Assembly: GCF_021369635.1 (NCBI RefSeq)
Contig: NZ_JAJNBZ010000012.1
Coordinates: forward strand, 86,828-150,827
Direction of reading: 5' to 3'
Origin: Paenibacillus profundus
GTDB taxonomy: Bacteria > Bacillota > Bacilli > Paenibacillales > Paenibacillaceae
DNA length: 64,000 nucleotides
Within the stretch, counting starts at the first letter, position 1. The number at the start of each line of letters is the position of its first letter. Below are positions 19,163 to 27,909 of this stretch, piece by piece. Position numbers and translations under genes: made by a program. Below the pieces are notes generated by a model, which made no database searches, was not told where the DNA came from, and saw only the letters and a list, made by a program, of their open reading frames with translations.

Positions 19163-19303
19163 TCACCTATCTACCCAAAATATAGTATTTTTCAGAGCAT
19201 CTCTGCCCGTGATATCTATCAGCTGTTTCTCTTGAAGAAAGTCCAGCTCCCATTGCTCTGACCATGGAACCAGTAACACTTGATTATGCGGATGTCCCAA
19301 CAT
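19163..19303 (-). CDS. 46-residue GrpB-like N-terminal fragment
   Basis: A very short gene preceded by a clear GGAGG. It reads MLGHPHNQVLLVPWSEQWEL and ends KNTIFWVDR. The VxLVPWSxQWxxxFxxEK pattern resembles the start of GrpB/UPF0157 nucleotidyltransferase-fold proteins, but the remainder of that family (about 170 residues) is missing. The stop overlaps the ribosome site of the Nudix gene by a few bases. It is a truncated gene kept perhaps as a translational coupler, or still a real miniprotein. Confidence 0.45.
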   Translation of the reverse strand: MLGHPHNQVLLVPWSEQWELDFLQEKQLIDITGRDALKNTIFWVDR

Positions 19304-19365
19304 GCCACGAATCCTCCTCCCTTCAAATCATATGCTTTTTTCAGAACGTTTACAAATAACGCCAA

Positions 19366-19393
19366 CCTAAAAAAGCCGCATTTCAGCGGCTTT
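19366..19393 (-). terminator. intrinsic terminator after the L7/L12-like gene
   Basis: On the minus strand AAAGCCGC-TGAAAT-GCGGCTTTTTT. Confidence 0.75.
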
Positions 19394-19422
19394 CCGAAAC
19401 TTTCCGAAATTAAAAATAAACC

Positions 19423-19683
19423 TTATAAAGCTTCAACATATTGTTTAGCTTCTTTCAATGAAAGGCCAAACATTCTTCTCGCCTCTTTGATTGCTTCAAT
19501 CTTCTTGCCTTCCGATACAAGGAAACGCAATTCATTGTTAACTGGATGTTCAGGCACTCCAATCTGGTTCCCGATCTGTTCTAAAGTGAACTTCATGCTT
19601 CTCACCTGAGCCTGCAAGTTATTCACTTTCTCTGTAATCAGTATAATGATAAACAACAATAAAATAATGACCGTGTATTCCAT
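19423..19683 (-). CDS. membrane-anchored ribosomal L7/L12 C-terminal-domain-like protein
   Basis: An 86-residue protein. An N-terminal membrane helix (TVIILLLFIIILI) is followed by a short coiled stretch (VNNLQAQVRSMKFTLEQI) and then KIEAIKEARRMFGLSLKEAKQYVEAL. That last segment matches the C-terminal fold of ribosomal protein L7/L12 (KIxVIKxVRxxTGLGLKEAKxLV). Similar single-pass proteins occur in Firmicutes with no known role. It has its own terminator. Confidence 0.7.
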   Translation of the reverse strand: MEYTVIILLLFIIILITEKVNNLQAQVRSMKFTLEQIGNQIGVPEHPVNNELRFLVSEGKKIEAIKEARRMFGLSLKEAKQYVEAL

Positions 19684-19864
19684 ATGTTACCTCTGGTGGA
19701 TTATATTCGTTACTCATACGGGACGCATCCGATATTAGTAAATGTGAGTGAATCCCGCACCGCTTGCTTCACTTTGCCATGATACATCATCGCGGCATCC
19801 TCTTTGTCCTATTTTTCTGCCATTTCAATATAGTATACCTGATATGATTTCCAAAGAGAAAGTC

Positions 19865-20407
19865 CTAGCTAAATTCCCGCTTCAAGATAGAAAAGAGGAC
19901 TGCATCGACGAATTGCCCTTTTTCATAGAAGCATTCCCGCAGCAATCCTTCTTCGCTTAGTCCGGCCTTCTCCAGCAATTTACGTGACGAGATATTGCCG
20001 GGATCGATAAATGCCTCAATACGATGAAGTGCCATTTCTTCAAATCCGTATTTCATCACTTGTAGAATCGCTTCCGTCATGATGCCTTGCCGCCAATATT
20101 CAGGGGTCAATTCATAGCCGATTTCTGCTTTGCGATCCTCTTTGAACCAATTGTGGAAGCCGCAAGTGCCAATAATGACATCTTCGGGCTTGTATGTGAT
20201 TCCCCAGCGAATGCCTTGCTGCTCTTCATATCTCCGATTCCAGTTCGCTATCAGCTCTTCAGCCTGCCGCACTTCGACGAAGCTTTCCAGATCATAATAC
20301 TGCGTAACTTCATCCTGTGAAAAGTAATGATAAAGCTCTTTTGCATCCTCTGCTCTTAATTGTCTTAACCTCAAACGGTCCGTTTCCAATACAGGGAACG
20401 ATTTCAT
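19865..20407 (-). CDS. GNAT family N-acetyltransferase (RimJ/RimL type)
   Basis: A 180-residue acetyltransferase. It begins FPVLETDRLRLRQLRAEDA, the hallmark start of the RimJ/RimL subgroup. Strand beta-4 is IGYELTPEYWRQGIMTEA (acetyl-CoA loop) and the C-terminus has NISSRKLLEKAGL. GGAGG precedes the ATG. The family acetylates ribosomal or other N-terminal alanines or serines, or small molecules; this member's target is not known. Confidence 0.88.
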   Translation of the reverse strand: MKSFPVLETDRLRLRQLRAEDAKELYHYFSQDEVTQYYDLESFVEVRQAEELIANWNRRYEEQQGIRWGITYKPEDVIIGTCGFHNWFKEDRKAEIGYELTPEYWRQGIMTEAILQVMKYGFEEMALHRIEAFIDPGNISSRKLLEKAGLSEEGLLRECFYEKGQFVDAVLFSILKREFS

Positions 20408-20458
20408 ATAAATTTCCTCCTAATCATTCATCTTCTTGTTCTTTTCGATTTCCATAGC

Positions 20459-21532
20459 CTATTCGTTGACATGTCTGCTTATAATCATTTGGAATGTCTG
20501 GATGAACCGTTCCATATCCTCATCAGTGCCTATGGACACTCTCAAATAGTTATCGATTCGGGGTTGAGCAAAATACCGCACCAATATCCCTTCAGCCCTC
20601 AGTTCCTCTAACAGCTGCTTCGCCGGAACGGCCGGGTGGGTGATGAACACGAAGTTAGCCTTGGAATCCAACACCTTGCATCCCAGCTCCCGCAGCTGTG
20701 TCATCGTCATTTCCCGCGTCCGGATCACTTTCTGCGTCGCCTCTTGGAAATAATCTTCGTCTTGAAATGCCGCGATCGCTCCAGATAACGCCAACCGATC
20801 GAGCGTATAGGAGTTGAACGAATTCTTTACGCGCTCCAATCCTTCAATCAGTTCTTCGCTGCCCAACGCAATTCCGACCCGCAGCCCTGCCAATGAACGG
20901 GACTTGGACAAGGTCTGAATGACCAGCAGATTCGGATACTCGGCGACGAGCCTCACCGCGGATTCCCCGCCGAAATCGATATAGGCTTCATCAATAATAA
21001 CGGCACGTTCTAAGTTGTTCTCCAATACCGAACGGATAAAGTCGACCGGCACTGCTTTCGCCGTAGGGGCATTAGGGTTGGGAATGATGACTCCGCCGTT
21101 AGCCGCATGGAACGGTTCCATAGGGATATTAAACTCATCGTCAAGCGGGACTGTCTGATAGGATAGCCCATACAAATTTGCATACACTTTATAGAAGCTG
21201 TACGTAATATCCGGGAACAAGATAGGCTCACCGGGGTTAAAGAAGGCAACAAAGGAGAAAGCCAATATTTCATCCGAACCATTCCCGATAAACACTTGAC
21301 GTTCAGATAGTCCGCATTAATCTGCAACGGTTCTTCTCAAATTATCACACGTCGGATCGGGATACAGTCGCAGATCTGCATTTACCGCCCCTGTTATCGC
21401 TTCTAGAACTTTTGGAGATGGCGGATACGGGTTCTCATTCGTATTTAACTTTATATATTTCTTATCCCTTGGCTGTTCTCCCGGCACATATGGCACGAGT
21501 CTTGCCGTAATGCCGCTCCAATATTTACTCAT
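20459..21532 (-). pseudogene. hisC: histidinol-phosphate aminotransferase, internal stop
   Basis: A PLP-dependent fold-type I aminotransferase of 357 codons. The N-terminal part reads [21 protein letters not shown] and the C-terminal part carries the PLP lysine in TLSKSRSLAGLRVG and the late RVSIGT motif. Both parts are in the same frame, but a TAA at 21317..21319 replaces what in homologues is a Tyr (AD-Y-CGLSERQVFIGNGSDE). It is thus a nonsense mutation, not a frameshift. A GTG just after the stop has no good ribosome site, so an active product is unlikely. It is outside a his operon and is probably a second copy. Confidence 0.85.
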
Positions 21533-21634
21533 GCGCCAGACCTTCCTCCCGATGTAACTCGATAACCTTCAACCTCTATTTCGCAGACCTTGCAAGATCT
21601 TCTTCTGCACGCCGTTCATATATTCCTGCTATCA

Positions 21635-22150
21635 TTATTCCAATTCCAGCTTTATGACGCGCAACATTTCATATCTGATGATGGAACTAAAGGGCGAAAT
21701 CATCATCCAATAACGGGAAAACATCTTTTTCGCCTTCTGATTGGTGCCGTACATTCTCGTTACCGTAATCACTTGTTGAATGTCATCCCCACATAGTGAC
21801 TCGATATAGAAATTCATAGCTATTTTCATGAAATTTGGCTCACGAAACGCAATAAATTCATCAGGCGTCATAGATAAGACATTTCCATTCCACTTCCACG
21901 GCTGTCCGATGAGTCCGATAATAATTTCGTCCTCAGTCTCCTCTAATACGACCAGCCCGTCCTCGATTAATTTCTCCAAGGTTAACAATTGGTTCGGCAC
22001 TCCGCGCATCGTGAACAAAATTCTCATCAACCACGATTTATTAAAATTCACATCATGCAAGAGCGAGAGAATTTTCCGTTTGCTGCCATGTATCTGCTTG
22101 CTGTTCGCCATGGAATAATCGAATTCAGGAACATACTTATCAATTAACAT
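21635..22150 (-). CDS. conserved hypothetical protein
   Basis: A 171-residue cytoplasmic protein. Recognisable segments are ILFTMRGVPN, EIIIGLIGQPWKW, DEFIAFREP and YWMMISPFSSIIRYEMLRVIK, in the order seen in a broad bacterial SRPBCC-like conserved family of unknown function. The ATG at 22150 is taken because GGGGGTGAT is well placed; the longer frame begins inside that site. No partner gene is evident. Confidence 0.65.
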   Translation of the reverse strand: MLIDKYVPEFDYSMANSKQIHGSKRKILSLLHDVNFNKSWLMRILFTMRGVPNQLLTLEKLIEDGLVVLEETEDEIIIGLIGQPWKWNGNVLSMTPDEFIAFREPNFMKIAMNFYIESLCGDDIQQVITVTRMYGTNQKAKKMFSRYWMMISPFSSIIRYEMLRVIKLELE

Positions 22151-22494
22151 CAAGGATATCACCCCCACTGTGAGGTTGTTTTCCGATGCGGAAATCAGCC
22201 GTTCATTTTTTTGCTATGGACTCTCCACAATGGGGAGAACAGGAGGACTGATAGTGTTCAGTTGCCCTACAATTGGAGCGTCATCACTTACTTAATATGG
22301 GCGGTACAGTTGTACAATTCGCATTCCCAGGCTGCATCGACTTTTCTCAGTATTCCAATCTGTGCTGCCATGTCGAATAATACCTATCGTTGTTAGCATG
22401 TCGTTGTCGCTCACCTTTCTGCTTGTAAATGGACGAAGGACCGTGTATGGCGGCCCTTCATACAGCGATGCTGTTTAGATTTCGTGAGATCACG
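22151..22494. other. intergenic, no supported gene
   Basis: I find no start, ribosome site or recognisable protein fragment on either strand, apart from the promoter zone of the hypothetical at 21635. Confidence 0.4.
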
Positions 22495-22974
22495 TTAATT
22501 CACAAATTCCTGTATCCTTTTCCCGTGTTCAAATCGTTCGGTATAACTATTTTTCGTATATTGCCCTATGACATCTATCCAGAAGGCCTGTGCCGATTTG
22601 TTGTTCTCCAGCTGACATACTTCCCAATTACCCTGAAACGAATCAAAAGTGTATATTGCAGCTTGTCGTCCCAATCCTGATCTCCGATATTTCTTCATAA
22701 TAAAAAACTCTGCGATCGAGTAATAATCCTTATCGGGTGAACGGACTAAGCGTACAAGAACAAATCCAATATATTTGCCTTCAAATTGGATGCAAAACGG
22801 AACTCTTCCTTCTTCACTCCAATAAGACTCTAGGTAAGGGTAATCATCAAACTGTCCGGATTCATTGACATCGCAACGAACATATTCCGAAAAATCATAA
22901 AAATAGTACTGCATCAAATTTTTAAGGATGTGTTTCTCTTCTATTTTCATTTTTTGAATAACCACACTCATCAC
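22495..22974 (-). CDS. GNAT family N-acetyltransferase
   Basis: A 159-residue acetyltransferase with QYYFYDFSEY in the substrate region, AEFFIMKKYRRSGLGRQAAIY as strand 4 plus acetyl-CoA loop, and ENNKSAQAFW near the C-terminus. These match a GNAT subgroup found widely in Bacillales. The GTG at 22974 has AAGGA upstream; the ATG one codon later is also possible. Substrate is unknown. Confidence 0.85.
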   Translation of the reverse strand: MMSVVIQKMKIEEKHILKNLMQYYFYDFSEYVRCDVNESGQFDDYPYLESYWSEEGRVPFCIQFEGKYIGFVLVRLVRSPDKDYYSIAEFFIMKKYRRSGLGRQAAIYTFDSFQGNWEVCQLENNKSAQAFWIDVIGQYTKNSYTERFEHGKRIQEFVN

Positions 22975-23447
22975 ATGCTCATCCTTACTCTATTTAATAG
23001 GTTTACCTCTATTTGTAGTTATCGGGATTATCATCCATTTAGTTAATATACGTTAGAAAATAATGTAATGTTGCACTTATCTAAAAAGATCATGCTATTA
23101 CTGCATCGACAGCCCCTGAAAAATTTCACTATATGCCGGTTCGTGTCTCATTGACAGGAAAAAAGCTCTTTTAGATATCGATAACTCAAAGGAACGCCGA
23201 CTTCCTTCGCGGTTCTTACGAGTGTTCTCATTAGATTCATCTCTCTTCTTGATATATGTACTCAATCCAATGACTCATATGAACGCATCATCCCCCTTTA
23301 GTTCCTGATAGTTACTTATGCCACCGAACACGCATGATCAATGCCTATACTGTCTATTTATTATGGAATACACGGCCTGTTCTCACAAGTAATTTTTTCC
23401 TTACAGCTCTATTTCCATGATACAATACAGATGAAGGGTGAAATAGA
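22975..23447. other. intergenic, possible gene debris
   Basis: The minus strand holds two short frames (MSHWIEYIYQEER and, in another frame, MRTLVRTAKEVGVPL...LFSCQ) that look like fragments of one lost small gene. Neither has enough support to be called. The region also holds the promoter of the plus-strand gene at 23448. Confidence 0.3.
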
Positions 23448-23963
23448 ATGTTAGTTACTATTAATCGGGAACGCTTTGACACACTGGACCCCGATGAGCT
23501 CGGCTGGGCTTGCATCGGACCGATTCTATTGCAAGTTCGCGGGAAAAATTCCGACATAAAGTCCCAGGTCTACGCCAAGCTGACTCCCGGACAACAGGCA
23601 TTGTTCATGTTCCGGGTGCTCCACGATCATGCACGGAACAGTGCGGCCGAATATTATTGCTGGATTTCTTATTTGTTGGAGGATGTGCCAACTTGGAGCG
23701 AAATCAAGCACGGATTGCTATATATCGGAGAGGAAGCATTGCTTCATCATTTGGAGGAGACTGAGCGGTATCTGGTGGAACGAAGTCGGCAGAACGGTGC
23801 TCCTTTCTCGCACGCTGCGTTACGAGATATTGAGGATGATACGGAACTTCGCACATTCATTTCCTTCAGGTACGAACAATTTCTGGATCTCGTTCCACAT
23901 GCGCATGTGCGAATGTGCTCCTATGTCCGGACACATACGGATGAATTTGTGTTATTCGAATGA
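23448..23963 (+). CDS. conserved hypothetical protein
   Basis: A 171-residue acidic soluble protein. The middle, LTPGQQALFMFRVLHDHARN-AAEYYCWISYLL, resembles DMP19/DUF4375-type proteins, but I would not assign it firmly. GGGTGA precedes the ATG and a terminator follows closely. No membrane segment or catalytic motif is visible. Confidence 0.6.
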   Translation: MLVTINRERFDTLDPDELGWACIGPILLQVRGKNSDIKSQVYAKLTPGQQALFMFRVLHDHARNSAAEYYCWISYLLEDVPTWSEIKHGLLYIGEEALLHHLEETERYLVERSRQNGAPFSHAALRDIEDDTELRTFISFRYEQFLDLVPHAHVRMCSYVRTHTDEFVLFE

Positions 23964-23964
23964 T

Positions 23965-23996
23965 AAAAGAGGGCCGTTGAGTCGGTCCTCTTTCCT
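23965..23996 (+). terminator. intrinsic terminator
   Basis: AAAGAGGGCCG-TTGAGT-CGGTCCTCTTT directly after the stop of the hypothetical gene. Confidence 0.75.
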
Positions 23997-24113
23997 TGTA
24001 TAGATGCTGATGCCCAACATGTATGAGTCCGGAGCATTAGCGTATTTCTCCTTTCATATTAGCTTCTGACGAAACGTCATTCATGCCACATTCTTCAAGC
24101 GCGATGTCTAATC

Positions 24114-24302
24114 TCATTCATCACGATGCTTCGCCTGCTGAATCTCGCTGCGCAGCTGCCGGACTTCATTCTGCAGTTCATCGAGCTTCTGAACTAGCTT
24201 AGAGCGATTGATTCCATAGCTAATCGCTGCGACTAATAGAAAGAAAACAAGACCCCAGACGAGAAGCAGCATAATTACACCGGCTGGATTCACGATATCC
24301 AT
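24114..24302 (-). CDS. small membrane protein with C-terminal coiled coil
   Basis: A 62-residue protein. One membrane helix (VIMLLLVWGLVFFLLVAAISY) is followed by a heptad-like helix KLDELQNEVRQLRSEIQQA. This is the layout of PspB-like or YneF-like one-pass proteins, but I do not recognise the family. GGAGGGGG precedes the ATG. It follows the DUF5316 gene in the same direction and may be co-transcribed. Confidence 0.65.
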   Translation of the reverse strand: MDIVNPAGVIMLLLVWGLVFFLLVAAISYGINRSKLVQKLDELQNEVRQLRSEIQQAKHRDE

Positions 24303-24333
24303 AGTCCCCCTCCTCTTCGTTCATACTGGTCCG

Positions 24334-24624
24334 TCACTTTAGAAGCGCAAAAATGAATATTGCTACGAACAGAAACGGAATGCATGAAAGGAAGGCAACA
24401 TGAATCCATCGGTTACGAGATTGTCGATCTTCATCCGTGCTGGAGCGGTCATTCGCTCTCAACCGATCCCCGCTTATAAAGGCGCCGGACAATAAAGCCC
24501 CAATCCCCAGCAAAATAACGCCGATCCATGCATTTATTTCCGCAGTCAATGCCCAACCACCGATTGCATAGGTGATGAGTGATAGAAACAGGCATGTCAG
24601 CACGGCAATTCCAAAGTAATTCAT
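24334..24624 (-). CDS. DUF5316 membrane protein
   Basis: A 96-residue protein with three membrane segments (IAVLTCLFLSLITYAIGG, WIGVILLGIGALLSGAFISGD, LFVAIFIFALL), matching the DUF5316 family of Bacillales. Start is set at 24624, where AGGAGGG stands at the right distance; the longer frame to 24675 is not supported. Function is not known. Confidence 0.7.
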   Translation of the reverse strand: MNYFGIAVLTCLFLSLITYAIGGWALTAEINAWIGVILLGIGALLSGAFISGDRLRANDRSSTDEDRQSRNRWIHVAFLSCIPFLFVAIFIFALLK

Positions 24625-24860
24625 AAGCCCGCCCTCCTGCAGGACCTTTATATCCCGTATCGATGTAGGATGCATCCCTCAAAACCGGTTCATATGTGTG
24701 ACTATAGGCGTTAAGACAATGTCAAAGTGCACCTATTTCCTAATTTTTCATAGACATTATATCACAATTCAACATATGTAATCATATACATTTCTATAAT
24801 ATTGACACTCTGACATTAGTATTAGAAGAGCTGACACTTTATGAAGTATCGTGTATGCCC

Positions 24861-24896
24861 ACAAAAAAGACATCAAGCTCCATTCGCTTGATGTCT
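24861..24896 (-). terminator. intrinsic terminator of the DUF6157 gene
   Basis: Minus strand: AGACATCAAGC-loop-GCTTGATGTCT followed by T6; a perfect 11-bp stem. Confidence 0.85.
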
Positions 24897-24918
24897 AAAA
24901 GCGCTTCTATTTTAACGG

Positions 24919-25338
24919 TTACTTACGAGAATTGCGCATCGCGGGCAGCAGCTTCACGCTCCCGTCATCCGTCTGCAGAAATCGTTGGTACTCCACAGAT
25001 TCCATGCCGTAGATGGCGATTTTTCCTTCTGCATCATAATGAATGCCCCAGCCGAATTTCTTCGGAAGCATGGATGCTCTCAGGCACGGATGTGGCTTGC
25101 TGAACAACTCTGCACGGAGTTCTTCCCCTCGCAGGTGGATAACCTGAGCGTCAATTCCCTTATGTCTGATATGCACTTCGAATAAAAGATCCTCATGTGT
25201 ATAGTGATAGGGATGCTGCGAGAGCAGCTCGTACTGGAGAACATGAATCGGTTTCGTTGCTTTTTTGGATTCAGGCACGGTGCTGCTCGTGACCGGGCAA
25301 TCCGACGCAACTCGAATGAACGTATCGGTATAGCTCAT
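24919..25338 (-). CDS. DUF6157 family protein
   Basis: A 139-residue soluble protein. It begins MSYTDTFIRVASDCPVTSSTVP and contains LQYELLSQHPYHYTHEDLLFEV and KPHPCLRASMLPKKFGWG, in the order of the DUF6157 family. Function is not known. The ATG at 25338 has GGGAGGAA upstream. It lies 36 bases downstream of bshB2 and may be the last gene of that operon, ended by the strong terminator at 24861. Confidence 0.75.
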   Translation of the reverse strand: MSYTDTFIRVASDCPVTSSTVPESKKATKPIHVLQYELLSQHPYHYTHEDLLFEVHIRHKGIDAQVIHLRGEELRAELFSKPHPCLRASMLPKKFGWGIHYDAEGKIAIYGMESVEYQRFLQTDDGSVKLLPAMRNSRK

Positions 25339-25374
25339 AGTCTCTTTCCTCCCAACCACTTGTTAAAAAAAAAT

Positions 25375-26031
25375 TCATTCGTTAAAACGATACTCCCAAA
25401 ACGGTTCCCTGCTGTACTTCTCACGGAATATCGGGTCATCCAATGTGCCTTTGCCCAGCAAATGCTGCACTTGCGATTGATGCGCATGTATGGCATGAAT
25501 TTTCTGCTCCACATACTCGCTGACATCATGAACTGAGTCCGGCTGTCCCAGAAGCTTCTCCCGGCCTGTTGCGATAGCAATGCAATGGACTGTAGGCCGC
25601 TTGTGCGCCGGTATGCGCTTCACTGCGCGAATAACGGCAGCACCGGTCGCATCATGATCGGGATGGACGCTATACCCTGGGTAAAAGGTATAAATGAGAG
25701 AAGGCTCCAACTCCGAAATCAACCTCTCGATTCTGTCGGCGAGCTTCTCTTGGTCTTCAAACTCGATCGTTTTATCATGATATCCCCACATGCGCACATC
25801 CTGGATGCCGATTCGGCGGCAGGCCTCTTCCAGCTCCTGCTTGCGAATAATCGGCAGGGTCACCCGATTCGCGAACGGAGGGTTGCCCATGTTCCGCCCC
25901 ATCTCCCCCAATGTCAAGCAGACATAAGTTACAGGCGTGCCATTATGAATATGTCTGGCTAAAGTACCCGCAATGATCCCTTCATCATCCGGATGCGGCA
26001 GCAAGACGACAATATGACGTTGTCTTTCCAT
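25375..26031 (-). CDS. bshB2: bacillithiol biosynthesis deacetylase BshB2
   Basis: A 218-residue LmbE-like zinc deacetylase. The metal-binding motif HPDDE is at the start, and the late HPDH motif is present (GYSVHPDHDATG). It removes acetate from GlcNAc-malate (and possibly bacillithiol conjugates) in synthesis of the thiol bacillithiol. The ATG at 26031 follows AAGGGA. It sits just downstream of yojF, the same pair as in Bacillus subtilis yojF-yojG, which supports the assignment. Confidence 0.9.
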   Translation of the reverse strand: MERQRHIVVLLPHPDDEGIIAGTLARHIHNGTPVTYVCLTLGEMGRNMGNPPFANRVTLPIIRKQELEEACRRIGIQDVRMWGYHDKTIEFEDQEKLADRIERLISELEPSLIYTFYPGYSVHPDHDATGAAVIRAVKRIPAHKRPTVHCIAIATGREKLLGQPDSVHDVSEYVEQKIHAIHAHQSQVQHLLGKGTLDDPIFREKYSREPFWEYRFNE

Positions 26032-26056
26032 GTGAAGTCCCTTCTTCCCTGTCCTA

Positions 26057-26401
26057 TTAAAATGGTTCAACACTTAACTGCAGACTGACAATCAGTCTGC
26101 CTTGCTGATCATGACCTGCCATAATGAGCCGATTCGGCTCGTTCTCGTCCCAATGTGTCAAGCCTTCTGCATACACCCATCCCTCTGGTGTCTTGAGTCC
26201 GACCCGATAGGGGCCTTGACCTGCAATCGTACCGTGTGAATAGCGGATGACCGCATTGCTGATGAAGGCGGAAGCTGTAATCTTGGACTTGTCGCGATGA
26301 GACGCATAAGCCCCTGTCGTCATTTCGAGATGGAGATATAAGGGGCGGTCCTGCAATGTCTGTAGAACACGCTGCACACTTTCTGATTGTATCAACTGCA
26401 T
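26057..26401 (-). CDS. yojF: YojF family protein
   Basis: A 114-residue protein. LYLHLEMTTGAYASHRDKSK and YRVGLKTPEGWVYAEGLTHWD are the signature of the YojF/DUF1806 family. It is always found next to the bacillithiol deacetylase gene, as here, with 25 bases between stop and the bshB2 start. Its molecular role is not established; a link to bacillithiol metabolism is inferred from linkage. GGGGG precedes the ATG. Confidence 0.88.
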   Translation of the reverse strand: MQLIQSESVQRVLQTLQDRPLYLHLEMTTGAYASHRDKSKITASAFISNAVIRYSHGTIAGQGPYRVGLKTPEGWVYAEGLTHWDENEPNRLIMAGHDQQGRLIVSLQLSVEPF

Positions 26402-26429
26402 GATTCATTCCCCCAAGACATGGAATAGC

Positions 26430-26464
26430 CCCTTGCCAATAGCATAGGCACAAGGGGCTCTCAT
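26430..26464. terminator. inverted repeat upstream of yojF
   Basis: AGCCCCTTGCC-loop-GGCACAAGGGGCT (one mismatch). It could end transcription of the MFS gene or be a leader hairpin for yojF; there is no strong T tract. Confidence 0.5.
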
Positions 26465-26626
26465 ATTTATTGCTTTGCCGAATCTGCATCGACTATGCAT
26501 TAATTTGCACCAATTGATTTCAGTTTACCTGAAAATCAGTGAGATGGAAAGCGGTCTTTGCAAACTGGAACGATTATGCTTGATTGGTTACGCGTTAAAC
26601 AAAGGGGCTCATTTCATGATACGCCA

Positions 26627-27873
26627 TTATACCTCGGCATTCGCACTCTTCTTCTGCTCTGCTTCTTGATAAGCTTCTTTGTTTGAGCGTATACATAAGA
26701 CAAGTCCTAGCAGATACACAACTGCTCCAAAACCGTACGTTCTGCAGGGAAGCCTCCCAGCCTTTCAATCAGCCAACCCGCAGCTCCGGGACCCAGCATT
26801 TGCCCGACCGCATAGAACACGGATATGAACCCGATCGCTACCGATACGTACTTCGGACTGACCTGCTGTGACGCTTTTACCTGAATTAAAGCAATCAATC
26901 CTCCCAATGTAGAACCCCATATGGCGGCAGAGATGAAGAAGCTAACGGCATTCGGAAGCAGAATCGGAATGATATCTCCTGCCGCCGCACAGGCCAGCGC
27001 AATCACGAGCGCTTTATTTACACCGATGCGATCCGATACGATTCCCCAGATGGGGCCGCCGACAATGGAACAGATGCCGGCTGCGGCAAAGGCTGTTCCT
27101 GCAGTCGCATCGGAGTAGCCGTGGGCCTTCATATAACCCGTTTGATATAAATTGGGGACCAGATAGGCGACCCCTATCGCAAAATAAAGCCATGCGATTT
27201 TCATTAAAGGTTTGTTGCGGAGCCACTTTGGCTTTTCTTGTTCTTGACCGGCGCTGTGGCCAGCAGCTTGCGGGTTGCTCAGAACGAACATCGCAATGAG
27301 AACGACCGCTAACGAAATGATGCCGAAGCAGATCCATACGGCTCGCCAGCCCAGATCGGGAAATTGCCGGATAAGGAGGGGGACGAGGACACCGCTCATA
27401 AGCATTCCGATCCCGGCTCCACTCAGCAGCAATCCCAATACTGCGCCTCTTTTGTCAGGGAACCACCCGATTGTGAGTGACATTAACGGAGTAAATACGA
27501 GCGCGCTTCCTGCGCCGGTAATAATCATGAACAAGGAAGCCCATACGAACGAGGGCGCGCCAGCCAGCCCGAACAGGCCGATTGCGACCAGCCAGCCTCC
27601 TGCTACCAAGACCACCTTCGCTCCCCAACGCACCGCTACGACCCCAGATAGGCCAACCGTTAGCAAATATCCCAAAAACATAAACGTTCCCAGCATTCCA
27701 GACTGAGAATAAGATAAGGACAACCCTTCTTGCATATACGGCAGCACCGCGCCCAAGGCAACCCGTGCCAATCCGGTCGTTGCGATGACCAGCAGCATGC
27801 CGATACCGACGATGAGCCAAAATTGACCTTGCTCCGGTTCCCTTTGTGACTTCACAGTTGGGGATTTCCCCAT
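26627..27873 (-). pseudogene. MFS transporter (YbfB/YjiJ-like), frameshifted near C-terminus
   Basis: A 12-helix major facilitator of about 415 codons. The first 377 residues are intact, including the loop GYLLTVGLSGVVAVRWGAKV and the second-half motif GIVSDRIGVNKA. After GGFPAE the frame shifts near 26740 and stops at 26707. Reading one base over, the missing last helix (FGAVVYLLGLVLC) and tail (QEAEQKKSANAEV) continue to a stop at 26627, so one base was lost. The product would lack its last helix. It adjoins the siderophore-binding gene, but a transport role for iron is only inference. Confidence 0.8.
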
Positions 27874-27909
27874 TTTCGCTCACCTCTCTTTATGCGCAAC
27901 TCCAAGCAA

